Shown here one piece after another: positions 1 to 7,252 of a stretch of DNA of 43,842 nucleotides. The notes below the pieces were generated by a model. The model was given only the letters and a program-made list of their open reading frames with translations, was not told the DNA's origin and searched no databases. The stretch's first letter is position 1. Each line of letters begins with the position of its first letter. Source of the stretch: Collinsella aerofaciens (GTDB taxonomy: Bacteria > Actinomycetota > Coriobacteriia > Coriobacteriales > Coriobacteriaceae); the NCBI RefSeq assembly GCF_009876115.1, contig NZ_WWSY01000016.1:1-43842 (forward strand), in the 5' to 3' direction. A program made the position numbers and the translations under genes.

Positions 1-2
1 CA

Positions 3-38
3 GGCCCCGCCGACCGATTGCAAGCGGTCGGCGGGGCC
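3..38. terminator. GC-rich hairpin, probable terminator
   Basis: A perfect 14-bp stem (3-16 with 25-38) closes an 8-nt loop. No T-run follows on either strand, so as an intrinsic terminator it is imperfect. It could end the minus-strand transcript that leaves gntR1 or a gene beyond the window edge. Confidence 0.45.
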
Positions 39-268
39 ATTGTGGCTCTTGACAGCGGATTGGGTCATATGAGCGAAAACCCGCCAGGGCGAGCAAGGTG
101 CCTTGAAACGAGGCGGCATTGACCTTCTGGTCATGCCGCCGAAGTTGAAAGGCAGATTGCCGCTCTGACGGGTTTGCAGCGTCAAGCCGTTACGCGGTTT
201 GGTAAAACCGCGTAACCAAAGGCGCAGCGTCGACCGGTCCGCCGTTCGTCAGAACGGCGGAACCAACC
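39..268. other. Hairpin-rich intergenic region downstream of gntR1
   Basis: There is no convincing ORF. Three further hairpins follow one another: 112-140 (GGCGGCAT/ATGCCGCC with an inner GACC/GGTC), 189-216 (perfect 12-bp stem, GGTA loop) and 239-260 (perfect 9-bp stem, GTCA loop). Read on the minus strand they begin just after the gntR1 stop codon and end at the 3-38 hairpin. The element GACGCTGC occurs twice between the stems. It could be a structured 3' UTR, a small RNA or a cluster of small palindromic repeats. I do not recognise a known RNA family. Confidence 0.4.
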
Positions 269-988
269 CTACATGACCATAACGTAGCGCGATCCCACGT
301 AGTACTGCTTACCCATCAGGACCGGCTCGCCATTGGGGCCGATAAAGCCGGCACGCAGATTGAGCAGTGGATCGTGCAGAGCAATGCCCAACTCGGCCGC
401 CTGCTCGGCGTTAGCGCGAACGGCCTCGACCGTGCGGTAGCCAACCGAGACAATCGGCGTTCCGCCAACACGCTCGACCTCGGCAAAAATGGACTTGTCC
501 TCAAGATCGGCCGTCAACAGCTCGCGGTAGGCGTCAAACGGCACAAAGATGTTCTCCTCAAAGATGGGCTCGCCGTCGGCCGTACGCACGCGTTTGATAT
601 GCAGCAGCAGCGCATCCTTCTGCAAGCCAAAGAACTCCATCTCGTTTTGACGCGCCGGAACGATCTGGCGATCGACCACATGTGCGCCCGCCTTCATGCC
701 ATTGTCGGCACACAGCGCGGTAAACGTCTGCAGCGTCGAGGCGTGGAACTGGCGGTTGATGTGCGGCGTGGAGACAAAGGTGCCGCGGCCCTGCTGCTTA
801 ACCAGGTAGCCATCGGAGCACAGTTCCTCGACGGCACGGCGCACCGTAATACGGCTCACCTCGTACTGTTCGGCAAGCTCAAGTTCGGACGGAATACGCT
901 CCTTGGGTGCATAAACACCTTTCTCAATCGCATCCTTGATCTCGTCGTAAATCTGCTGGTAAAGCGGTGCATTTTTGGTCGCGGGCAT
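269..988 (-). CDS. GntR-family (HutC/UTRA) transcriptional regulator
   Basis: This 239-residue protein has an N-terminal GntR winged helix (about residues 8-75, with PSELELAEQYEVSRITVRRA as recognition region) and a C-terminal UTRA effector domain (about 90-235). UTRA domains usually bind a phosphorylated sugar or sugar-amine and release the DNA when it accumulates. The gene lies at the distal end of a minus-strand block that contains a mannose-family PTS and two deglycase-like SIS enzymes, so a repressor of that block is the natural reading. A motif upstream of its start (TATAACGTCT) recurs before the PTS operon and the EamA gene, which suggests autoregulation and control of both. The effector is inferred to be the 6-phosphorylated PTS substrate. 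Confidence 0.88.
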   Translation of the reverse strand: MPATKNAPLYQQIYDEIKDAIEKGVYAPKERIPSELELAEQYEVSRITVRRAVEELCSDGYLVKQQGRGTFVSTPHINRQFHASTLQTFTALCADNGMKAGAHVVDRQIVPARQNEMEFFGLQKDALLLHIKRVRTADGEPIFEENIFVPFDAYRELLTADLEDKSIFAEVERVGGTPIVSVGYRTVEAVRANAEQAAELGIALHDPLLNLRAGFIGPNGEPVLMGKQYYVGSRYVMVM

Positions 989-1024
989 ATCTGATCACTC
1001 CTATCAAAATATCGAAATTACTAA

Positions 1025-1040
1025 TACGTATATAACGTCT
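1025..1040. promoter_or_regulatory. Putative GntR1 operator upstream of gntR1
   Basis: TACGTATATAACGTCT lies about 37 bp before the gntR1 start. Its last ten bases, TATAACGTCT, are identical to a site in the PTS promoter at 7099-7108, and a close variant lies before the EamA gene. The surrounding DNA is AT-rich, as expected of a promoter. Confidence 0.5.
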
Positions 1041-1080
1041 AGCTCTATGTTACATCATAACGATAAAACGATACACCCTG

Positions 1081-1113
1081 CCTACCAAAAAGCGACAGGT
1101 CTATTTTGGTAGG
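1081..1113. repeat. Small palindromic intergenic element
   Basis: CCTACCAAAA (1081-1090) and TTTTGGTAGG (1104-1113) are perfect inverted repeats around a 13-nt loop containing GACAGGT. A related element with CCTGCCAAAA, CCTGTCCC and GGTAGG lies at 10488-10520, so this looks like a dispersed small repeat. Confidence 0.55.
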
Positions 1114-1131
1114 TTTTATCTGGTCAAACGA

Positions 1132-1167
1132 GAGCCCCTCGAAAGCAACGGGGCTTTCGGGGGGCTC
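1132..1167 (-). terminator. Probable terminator of the yitT-like gene
   Basis: A 15-bp stem with one mismatch (1132-1146 with 1153-1167) lies 40 bp beyond the stop codon of the YitT-like gene. On the minus strand it is followed by only a short TCGTTT, so termination may be weak. Confidence 0.5.
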
Positions 1168-1207
1168 ATTCGAATGGGCTGCGCTTGACCGGCAAAAAGC
1201 CAAAACC

Positions 1208-2215
1208 CTACTTGCCGTCGTCCTGCTGCAAGATGTCCTGCTCGCTAAGGCGCGCCTGACGACTCGCTATGCGCGCGGGCTTGTCGGGATCGGGAACGGC
1301 TGTGGGCATGGGCTCGTCGACATGGCCGCCCCACCATCCGCCCACAAAGTTGAGCGTGTGGAACACATTGATCACGGCGCCGGGATCAATGTCGCACACT
1401 AGCTTGATAATGTCCTGACTCTCGTAGGTCGAGACAACGGCGTGCAGCAGATACATCTTTTCGCGGCTGTATCCGCCAATGACCTCGGCGCAGCTAATGC
1501 CATGCTGAAAATGGTCAACATAGGCTGTCATGACCTCGTCTGCCTTGCGTGTCGTGATCTGCAGCGTCACACGGTCGTAGCGTCGGTAGAAACTGTCGAT
1601 GGTCTTGGTCGAAATAAACTGGAACACGATGGAGTACGCCGCATTGTCCCAGCCAAACATAAAACCAAAGATCGCCAGGATAAAGCAGTTGAAACCAAAA
1701 ATGACGCCCCAGATGGTCTTGCCCGTGTGGTTGGAAACCCACAGCGCGATAAAGTCGGTGCCGCCGGTAGATGCGCCGGACTTGAGCGCGATGGCAGCGC
1801 CCAGACCCGAGACCACGCCACCAAAAATGATGAGCATGATCTTGTCGCCCAAAAACGGGGCGAAATGAAAGATGTTGAGGAACAGCGATGAGAGCACAAC
1901 TTGCATCATAGAGAAGATGACGAAGCGCTTGCTAATGCCGCTCCAGCATAGGAGCGCCACGGGGATGTTGAGCGCGAGCATACCGAGCGAGATGTCGATG
2001 TGAACGCCGCCGAGCGAGGTAACGCGATCGAGCAGGACCGCGACGCCGGTAAGACCGCTCGGAAGCAGGTCGGCGGGCCGAATGAACGCCTGGATCAGGA
2101 ATGTCTGGAGAACGGCGGAAATTGTGACCGCCACGGCGGTAATAGCGCGGCGAACGATGGTGAGGCGGCCGAGCACGAGCACTCGGTCCGTGAGCTGATC
2201 GATGGCGTTCGCCAC
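1208..2215 (-). CDS. YitT family membrane protein (DUF161 plus DUF2179)
   Basis: The 335-residue protein has five or six hydrophobic segments in residues 20-195, including the family-typical KSGASTGGTDFIA stretch. A soluble DUF2179 domain follows (about 205-290, RVTLQITTRKADEV to PGAVINVFHTLNFVGGWW). YitT proteins are widespread Gram-positive integral membrane proteins without a settled function. The start is a GTG preceded by AAAGGAG at good spacing. The C-terminal 45 residues are polar and specific to this protein. It lies between the HAD gene and gntR1 on the same strand, but a 350-bp gap with a palindromic element separates it from the HAD gene, so common transcription with the PTS block is doubtful. 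Confidence 0.85.
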   Translation of the reverse strand: MANAIDQLTDRVLVLGRLTIVRRAITAVAVTISAVLQTFLIQAFIRPADLLPSGLTGVAVLLDRVTSLGGVHIDISLGMLALNIPVALLCWSGISKRFVIFSMMQVVLSSLFLNIFHFAPFLGDKIMLIIFGGVVSGLGAAIALKSGASTGGTDFIALWVSNHTGKTIWGVIFGFNCFILAIFGFMFGWDNAAYSIVFQFISTKTIDSFYRRYDRVTLQITTRKADEVMTAYVDHFQHGISCAEVIGGYSREKMYLLHAVVSTYESQDIIKLVCDIDPGAVINVFHTLNFVGGWWGGHVDEPMPTAVPDPDKPARIASRQARLSEQDILQQDDGK

Positions 2216-2352
2216 GTTAGCTCCTTTCGAAGGCAGATCTAGTTGTGGGGCATGCCGGCGATTGTAGCATGGAGCGAGCGGGGGCGCTTCAATTCACCCT
2301 CTCTCGACAACCAAACAGGACCGGCAACCCCACAGCCAAAGGCCCAAATTCC

Positions 2353-2471
2353 AAGTGAGTAGGCTTTTCGCGATCTGCCGAGCACACCCAAAACAGCCAC
2401 CTCTGTGACCTGCGGTTTTACAAAGGAAGATATGCATTGTGCTCGGCCTGCGCCAAAAAGTCTACTCACTT
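2353..2471. repeat. 119-bp nested palindromic element
   Basis: The outer arms are AAGTGAGTAG at 2353 and its complement CTACTCACTT ending at 2471, continued by CTTTT/AAAAAG. Inner arms GCCGAGCACA (2377-2386) and TGTGCTCGGC (2438-2447) are perfectly complementary. The centre (about 50 nt) holds AAAACAGCC and GCGGTTTT as a third imperfect pair. It fills the intergenic space between the HAD and YitT genes. The layout suggests a miniature mobile element or REP-like sequence, or a structured RNA. A small ORF running through it (2239-2469) has no protein-like features and I do not call it. Confidence 0.6.
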
Positions 2472-2568
2472 AGCCCGAATCGAAGCTAAACGGATCCAAA
2501 TTGATGACAAATTAAGCCAATCCGCAGCAAATGACGCGTAAACCAGTGCTTCTCGCGGCGGGTTGACA

Positions 2569-3198
2569 CTACAAAGCGGCCAAAATGTCGGTCAGATTGT
2601 CGATAACAGCATCGGCTCCCGATTGGTCGAGGTTGACGCCCTCGTGCGGACGCAATGCCAGGACGCGGGCGCCGGAGCGCTTGCCGGCCTCGATGCCCAA
2701 AGGCGAGTCCTCGATAACCAGGCACTCGGCAGGCTTCACCCCCAGCGCCTCCATGGCACGCAGGTAGATCTCGGGGTCGGGCTTAAACGCACTGCACTCG
2801 TGACCGCTGATGGTGTAGTCCAGCACGTCGGCGATGCCGGCGATATCCACCAGCTCGTCAATCAGCTCACGATAGGACGAGCTCGCGATGGCACACTTCA
2901 CGCCGCGCTCGTGCAGCTCACGCATCACCGGCTCCGTCTGCTCGTTGAGCAGCTCGGCATACGGAACGGGGTGGTCCGGGCTGTAGACCTGCTTGTACTC
3001 CACGCGCAGGCGCTCGCGCAGCTCAATATCGTCGGGCACCAGCGCCTCCCAAATGGCAGGCTCGTTAGACCCCGAAAGATCGGGGATCTCGTCAAAGTGA
3101 AAGCCCTTCTCTTCCATAAACGCCACGCGACGACGGTTGTAGAACCACTCGGTATCGACCAGCACGCCGTCCATGTCAAACAGCACTGCCTTGATCAT
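2569..3198 (-). CDS. HAD-superfamily phosphatase, beta-phosphoglucomutase-like
   Basis: This 209-residue HAD hydrolase of subfamily IA begins MIKAVLFDMDGVLVDTE, with the nucleophile Asp8 and general acid Asp10. It has the cap domain (about 18-85), motif II in CAIASSSYREL, the motif III lysine in ECSAFKPDPEIY and motif IV in VIEDSPLGIEAG. Such enzymes dephosphorylate or isomerise small sugar phosphates. The start was placed at the ATG preceded by GAAAGGAG; the 16 further upstream codons lack a ribosome site. It follows the first SIS gene by 86 bp, but a strong hairpin terminator lies in that gap, so it may be expressed only by read-through. A role in clearing a sugar phosphate made by the PTS/deglycase pathway is inference. 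Confidence 0.85.
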   Translation of the reverse strand: MIKAVLFDMDGVLVDTEWFYNRRRVAFMEEKGFHFDEIPDLSGSNEPAIWEALVPDDIELRERLRVEYKQVYSPDHPVPYAELLNEQTEPVMRELHERGVKCAIASSSYRELIDELVDIAGIADVLDYTISGHECSAFKPDPEIYLRAMEALGVKPAECLVIEDSPLGIEAGKRSGARVLALRPHEGVNLDQSGADAVIDNLTDILAAL

Positions 3199-3218
3199 AC
3201 GTATCTCCTTTCGATAGC

Positions 3219-3250
3219 AAAAAAGGGGACGGGGCGCAAACCCCATCCCC
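3219..3250 (-). terminator. Intrinsic terminator after the first SIS gene
   Basis: On the minus strand GGGGATGGGG and CCCCGTCCCC form a 10-bp stem (3241-3250 with 3225-3234) followed by seven T residues. It lies between the stop of the SIS gene and the ribosome site of the HAD gene, and probably ends the PTS operon transcript or attenuates it. Confidence 0.8.
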
Positions 3251-3284
3251 TCTCAATCAACCCGTAAGGTCTACTTACTTGTGA

Positions 3285-4268
3285 TTAGTAGGAAAGCTTC
3301 CACATGTAGCGACGCATGGTCAGCGGGTGCTGACGGGCCTCGGCGATCTGGTTGCCGTACTCGCGCATAACGGCGAGGTGCAGCAGCGGGTTGAAGTAGG
3401 TGACGACGCTCGCGGGCACGGCGTCGGCCAGGCCGTAGTCCTTGGAGTCGATCAGAGCGACCTTGGCGCCCATGCGCTCAAGGAAGGTGAGGGCGCGGGC
3501 GTCCATCGGACGGGTAGCGCCGTCGGACATGAAGAAGACGTAGGGCTTACCCTCGGTGGAAACCTCGAACGGGCCGTGGAAGTACTCGCCGGTGTTGTAG
3601 GCGGCGGCGTCGATCCACTGCATCTCGGTGAACAGGAAGGCGGCGTGAGAATAAGCCATCTTCTCGGAGGCACCGGAGGCCATGAAGTAGATCATCTCGT
3701 CGTCCTTGAAGTCCTCGGCGAACTTCTTGGCGAGCTTCTTGCAGTGCTGAGCGGCGTTCTCGCAGAGGTCGAAGACGTTGGTGAGGCCGGTGATCATGTC
3801 CTCGTAGTGGTCATAGCCCTCGGTCTGCTGAAGGATCTCGAGAGCAAGAGCGATGGCATAGCCGGGCTTCTCGCACTTGGCTGCGTAGTTGGCGTGGAAG
3901 CCGTGAACGATGACGTGGTCGGCGTCGACGGTCAGAGCGGAGCCAGCCTTGTTGGTGAGGGAGACGACCGGGCAGTTGTGCTTCTTGGCGGTCTTGTTGG
4001 CCTCGACGGTCTCGGGCGTGGAGCCACCGAGGGAGCAGGTGATCACGAAGGTGTGCTCGTTGACCCAGGAGGGCGTGTCGTAGTTGAACTCGTTAGCGGT
4101 GAAGATCTGAACGTTCAGCTTGTCCGTGTTGTTGGCCAGGAAATACTTGGCAGGGTAAAGGTCGGACATAGAGGCACCGCAGCCGACGAAGGCGACGCTG
4201 TGGATCTCGTGGTTGGACAGGACGTCAGCGACGATCTGCTTAGGGAGGTTAAGGTCGATCTCGTACAT
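3285..4268 (-). CDS. SIS-domain deglycase, FrlB/FraB/GfrF-like
   Basis: The 327-residue protein has two SIS domains (about 20-155 and 185-320). In the second, Glu215 (TEMQW) and His231 (YFHGPFE) are 16 residues apart. That matches the catalytic Glu/His pair known in the FraB and FrlB deglycases, which split 6-phosphofructosyl amino acids into glucose 6-phosphate and the free amino acid. The ending RRYMWKLSY also resembles the RRYY ending of FrlB. It is the last gene behind IIAB-IIC-IID, so its substrate should be the phosphorylated product of that PTS. I chose the second in-frame ATG (MYEIDL): the upstream ATG abuts the AAAGGA ribosome site, whereas this one is 9 nt away. An aminosugar isomerase of the same fold is the alternative. 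Confidence 0.82.
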   Translation of the reverse strand: MYEIDLNLPKQIVADVLSNHEIHSVAFVGCGASMSDLYPAKYFLANNTDKLNVQIFTANEFNYDTPSWVNEHTFVITCSLGGSTPETVEANKTAKKHNCPVVSLTNKAGSALTVDADHVIVHGFHANYAAKCEKPGYAIALALEILQQTEGYDHYEDMITGLTNVFDLCENAAQHCKKLAKKFAEDFKDDEMIYFMASGASEKMAYSHAAFLFTEMQWIDAAAYNTGEYFHGPFEVSTEGKPYVFFMSDGATRPMDARALTFLERMGAKVALIDSKDYGLADAVPASVVTYFNPLLHLAVMREYGNQIAEARQHPLTMRRYMWKLSY

Positions 4269-4359
4269 CTGACACATTCCTTTCGATTTTTTGCGGCGCC
4301 ACATTGCCGGGCGCTCGCAGGGTTACCGTGATTTGGACCGAGTCGCCGGCCCGTTGAGG

Positions 4360-4434
4360 ATGTGTCAAAGGAACTGTCCCTTTGACACATTTTGGGGATG
4401 GGAGCCTGCCTGGGGTATGGGATGTCAGGCAGGC
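4360..4434 (-). other. Two intercistronic hairpins between IID and SIS genes
   Basis: In the 200-bp gap between the IID stop and the SIS start there are two inverted repeats: a 12-bp perfect stem ATGTGTCAAAGG/CCTTTGACACAT (4360-4371, 4379-4390) and a 9-bp stem GCCTGCCTG/CAGGCAGGC (4404-4412, 4426-4434). Neither has a T-run on the minus strand. They may protect or process the mRNA and so set the enzyme-to-transporter ratio. Confidence 0.5.
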
Positions 4435-4468
4435 CCCCGGGGGAAAGCGGTTAGACGCTTGGTCGCGA

Positions 4469-5302
4469 CTAGGCCAGGATGCCGGCCGCGGAGAGGGCGA
4501 TGCCGCCCACGATGGCGATCACGAGAAGCCAACCGGTGTTGACGTTCTTCTTGATGAGCCAGTACATAAGGCCGGTGAGGCCGAGGGAGATCATCTGAGG
4601 CATCATGCCGTCCAGGATGTCCTGGATCACGACGGTGCCCTCAGCGAACTGCAGCGGGGTGGTGGCGCCGATCAGCGTAGCGATCATGCCGCCCACGGAC
4701 ATAAGACCCACGATGCCGCAGACATACATGAGCTTCTCCATGAGGTCGCCGCCCTGAAGCTTGCTCAGGTACTCGTGGCCGCCCTGATAGCCCATCTTGG
4801 CTGCGAACCAAGTGATCAGCACAGAGGGGACGATGGAGATGAGCATGGCCAGGATCGGGCCCATGATGGAGCCCTGCTGAGCCAACTGAACGCCCAGACC
4901 AAAGGCGATAACGCGGATGGTGCCCTGGAAGAAGGAGTCACCGATGCCGGAAAGCGGACCCATGAGGGAGGTCTTGACCGCGTTGATCGAATCGGGATCG
5001 AAGTTCTCGGGATCCTTGGCGTACTCCTCCTCCATGGAGGCGGAGAGGCCCAGGATGAAAGCGCTCGTCTGCGGGGTGCAGTTGTAGAACGCCATGTGAC
5101 GGTGGTAAGCCTCTTTCTTAGCAGCGAGCTGCTTGGGATCGGACTCATCCGGATAGAGGCGATCGAGCGTGGGAACCATGCCGTAGAGGAAGCCCATGTT
5201 CATCTGACGCTCGTAGTTCCAAGAGGCCTGGATGGCCCAGGAGCGCCAGAAGAACTGGCTGACCTTCTTGTTCAGGGACACGTCCTTGGTTGCGGTTGCC
5301 AT
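4469..5302 (-). CDS. PTS mannose/fructose/sorbose family IID component
   Basis: This 277-residue protein begins with the soluble family-typical region (FFWRSWAIQASWNYERQMN, residues 15-33; FLYGMVPTLDRLY). A central part with LMGPLSGIGDSFFQGTIR follows, then hydrophobic segments to the C-terminus (LLVIAIVGGIALSAAGILA). IID with IIC forms the membrane channel of mannose-family PTS permeases. The ATG is preceded by AAGGAGG. It starts 13 bp after the IIC stop, so the two are translationally close and belong to one operon. Confidence 0.93.
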   Translation of the reverse strand: MATATKDVSLNKKVSQFFWRSWAIQASWNYERQMNMGFLYGMVPTLDRLYPDESDPKQLAAKKEAYHRHMAFYNCTPQTSAFILGLSASMEEEYAKDPENFDPDSINAVKTSLMGPLSGIGDSFFQGTIRVIAFGLGVQLAQQGSIMGPILAMLISIVPSVLITWFAAKMGYQGGHEYLSKLQGGDLMEKLMYVCGIVGLMSVGGMIATLIGATTPLQFAEGTVVIQDILDGMMPQMISLGLTGLMYWLIKKNVNTGWLLVIAIVGGIALSAAGILA

Positions 5303-5315
5303 AGTGTGTTCCTCC

Positions 5316-6110
5316 TTAGTCTTCGTCGTCTTCGAGCGGATCGTAGTCGGAATCGACACCGGCGGCTGCATGGGAACCGTTGAACTTGAAGCCCATGAAG
5401 ACGACAGCCAGGCACACACCGATCAGAGCGACCGCGATGACGGACAGGTTGAGGTAAGCGGCGAGCAGGAAACCGATGAACAGGAACGGAGTCATACCCT
5501 TCTTGATCATCATGGTGAGCAGCAGGGCCAAGCCGTAGGCGGTCATGATCTTGGTCGAAACGTTAAGACCAGTGGACAGCCACTCGGGAACCATGTTGAC
5601 GATGGCCTGAACCAGGTCGGTGCCAACAAAGACGGCGAGGAAGATCGGCAGGAAGTACATGACGGCGTACAGACCGGAGCCGGCGCAGATGTGCATACGG
5701 TAGGCGGTCTTGAACTTTCCGTTATCGATCGCGCTATCTGCCACATGCGTGAGGGCGGCGATGATGGAACGGAACACGATGCCGAGGAGCTGACCCAGGA
5801 CGGCGACCGGGATGGCGATCGTCATGGCGGTCTCGGCAGAAGCATCGGTCAGGCACGCAAAGGCAGCGGCCACGATGCCGCCCAGGACCATATCGGGCGG
5901 AACGGCGGCGCCGACCTGCACCAGGCCCATGGACACGAGCTCGACGGCGGCACCGACGGCAAGGCCGGTGGGCACATCGCCCAGCAGCAGACCGACGAGC
6001 GTAGCGCCAACGAGGGGCTGCTCGAAGTTAAGACGACCGAGCAGGCGGGAGTCCCACATGCAGAACACGCCGACGAGGCCGACGAGCACCGCACTGATGA
6101 ACGTATTCAT
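5316..6110 (-). CDS. PTS mannose/fructose/sorbose family IIC component
   Basis: The 264-residue polytopic protein has the sorbose-IIC pattern: an N-terminal hydrophobic segment, then FEQPLVGATLVGLLLGDVPTG with the conserved Gly/Pro turns, and further membrane segments to about residue 245. An acidic tail follows (DSDYDPLEDDED). It forms the translocation pore with IID. A GAAAGGAG ribosome site precedes the ATG. It lies 36 bp after the IIAB gene. The acidic cytoplasmic tail is longer than I expect and could be specific to this lineage. Confidence 0.93.
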   Translation of the reverse strand: MNTFISAVLVGLVGVFCMWDSRLLGRLNFEQPLVGATLVGLLLGDVPTGLAVGAAVELVSMGLVQVGAAVPPDMVLGGIVAAAFACLTDASAETAMTIAIPVAVLGQLLGIVFRSIIAALTHVADSAIDNGKFKTAYRMHICAGSGLYAVMYFLPIFLAVFVGTDLVQAIVNMVPEWLSTGLNVSTKIMTAYGLALLLTMMIKKGMTPFLFIGFLLAAYLNLSVIAVALIGVCLAVVFMGFKFNGSHAAAGVDSDYDPLEDDED

Positions 6111-6146
6111 ACCCTTCTCCTTTCAGTCAGGCAAAAGCCTGGTTGA

Positions 6147-7070
6147 TTACAGCTTGGCGTCGATGTCGACGCTCTGATACGTAGGGGTCTGCTGGACGTA
6201 GAGCTTGATGCCCATGTCGAGCAGCTGGTTGACGTCGGCCTTCTGGGTGGCGTCGAGGAAGACGGAGCTGTCCTTGCCGCCGACCTGATCGGCACCGTCG
6301 TGGTTGGCGGTGGCGCCCAGGTTGATGGCGTCGAGCTTGTAGCCCTGGCAGAACTGCAGCATCTCGGCCGTGTTGCCAAAGACGAACATGACACGCTCAC
6401 CGAGGGTGTTGAGCTTGTCCATCTTGGCGAGGGCACGCTCGACGGTGAAGACGTTCAGGCGCACGCCCTGGGGCTTGGCCAGCTTAAGAGCGCCCTTCTT
6501 GATGTCATCGTTGGCGGCAGCGTTGTCGACGACGATGATGCGCTCGGCCTGGACCTTGGTGGTCCAGGTAAAGACGACCTGGCCGTGCAGCAGACGGTAG
6601 TCAAGACGTGCGAGGACGATCTTGGCGGGACCGGAGCTGTGACGGGACGCCTTGGCCTTCTTGGCGGGAGCCGCGGCAGCCTCGACCGGTGCGTTGGGGT
6701 TGGTCAGACCGGTGCGGGCCTCGTTGATGAGGGCCGCGAGCTCGGCGCCCTTGACGGGGACGGGGCTCATAGCGAGCGTGAGCGCCAGCGGGATGTTGAA
6801 ACCGCTGACAACCGTGAACTTCGTGCCGTTCTTGGAAAGCTCGACCATGCTGTTGTTGACCGAGCTGCCGAGCATATCGGTCAGCACATAGACGGTGTCG
6901 TCCGCGTTGAACGTGGCGATCATGGCGTCCACCTTATTGGTGATGGGCTCCTTGTCGTCACGAGCAAGCGACACGACGTGGACGTTCGACACGTCGCCGA
7001 GAACCATCTCGAGCGTGTCTTTGGCGCCTGCGGCCAGGCCGCCATGAGATGCGAGAATGATCTGATTCAT
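6147..7070 (-). CDS. PTS mannose/fructose/sorbose family fused IIAB component
   Basis: This 307-residue fusion has a IIA domain (1-125) with the phospho-acceptor His9 in ILASHGGLA, an Ala/Lys-rich linker (130-147), and a IIB domain (148-307) with the acceptor His162 in RLDYRLLHGQVV. Phosphate passes from HPr to His9, to His162 and then to the sugar during uptake through IIC/IID. Mannose-family systems of this layout include the fructoselysine/glucoselysine (Gfr) permease, and the deglycase-like SIS gene downstream supports that sort of substrate over plain hexoses. It is the first gene of the operon, behind a promoter with an operator-like motif and a 21-bp-period direct repeat. The start follows AAGGAGGAGG. 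Confidence 0.93.
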   Translation of the reverse strand: MNQIILASHGGLAAGAKDTLEMVLGDVSNVHVVSLARDDKEPITNKVDAMIATFNADDTVYVLTDMLGSSVNNSMVELSKNGTKFTVVSGFNIPLALTLAMSPVPVKGAELAALINEARTGLTNPNAPVEAAAAPAKKAKASRHSSGPAKIVLARLDYRLLHGQVVFTWTTKVQAERIIVVDNAAANDDIKKGALKLAKPQGVRLNVFTVERALAKMDKLNTLGERVMFVFGNTAEMLQFCQGYKLDAINLGATANHDGADQVGGKDSSVFLDATQKADVNQLLDMGIKLYVQQTPTYQSVDIDAKL

Positions 7071-7096
7071 CTTGCCTCCTCCTTTTCGTTATGGTC

Positions 7097-7117
7097 ATTA
7101 TAACGTCTTATACGTTG
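7097..7117 (-). promoter_or_regulatory. PTS operon -10 region overlapped by putative GntR1 operator
   Basis: On the minus strand a consensus TATAAT (7102-7097) lies 27 bp before the IIAB start. Its -35 region (around 7120-7125) is poor. TATAACGTCT (7099-7108 on plus), identical to a site before gntR1, overlaps the -10 and is continued by TTATACGTTG. A repressor bound here would block RNA polymerase. The operator assignment is inferred from the repetition of the motif. Confidence 0.55.
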
Positions 7118-7140
7118 CTTATATTGCTAATTAGTATAAA

Positions 7141-7175
7141 GACCGTTCGCGGGTGAAAATCGACCGTTGACGGGT
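7141..7175. promoter_or_regulatory. 21-bp-period direct repeat upstream of the PTS promoter
   Basis: GACCGTTCGCGGGT (7141-7154) and GACCGTTGACGGGT (7162-7175) match at 12 of 14 positions and start exactly 21 bp apart, so both lie on the same DNA face. They sit just upstream of a weak -35. This is the geometry of an activator site, such as the spaced direct repeats known for LytTR-type regulators. Confidence 0.45.
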
Positions 7176-7252
7176 TTAACGTACTCGAAACGTTGGTGCA
7201 GGGCAGATCGACGCTGGCTGGATAACCCCAGATCAGACGCCTCGCCAATCCC

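Noticed and set aside
2239..2469. 76-codon ORF between the yitT-like and HAD genes
   Set aside because: It coincides with the nested palindrome at 2353-2471 and has no ribosome site or recognisable sequence.
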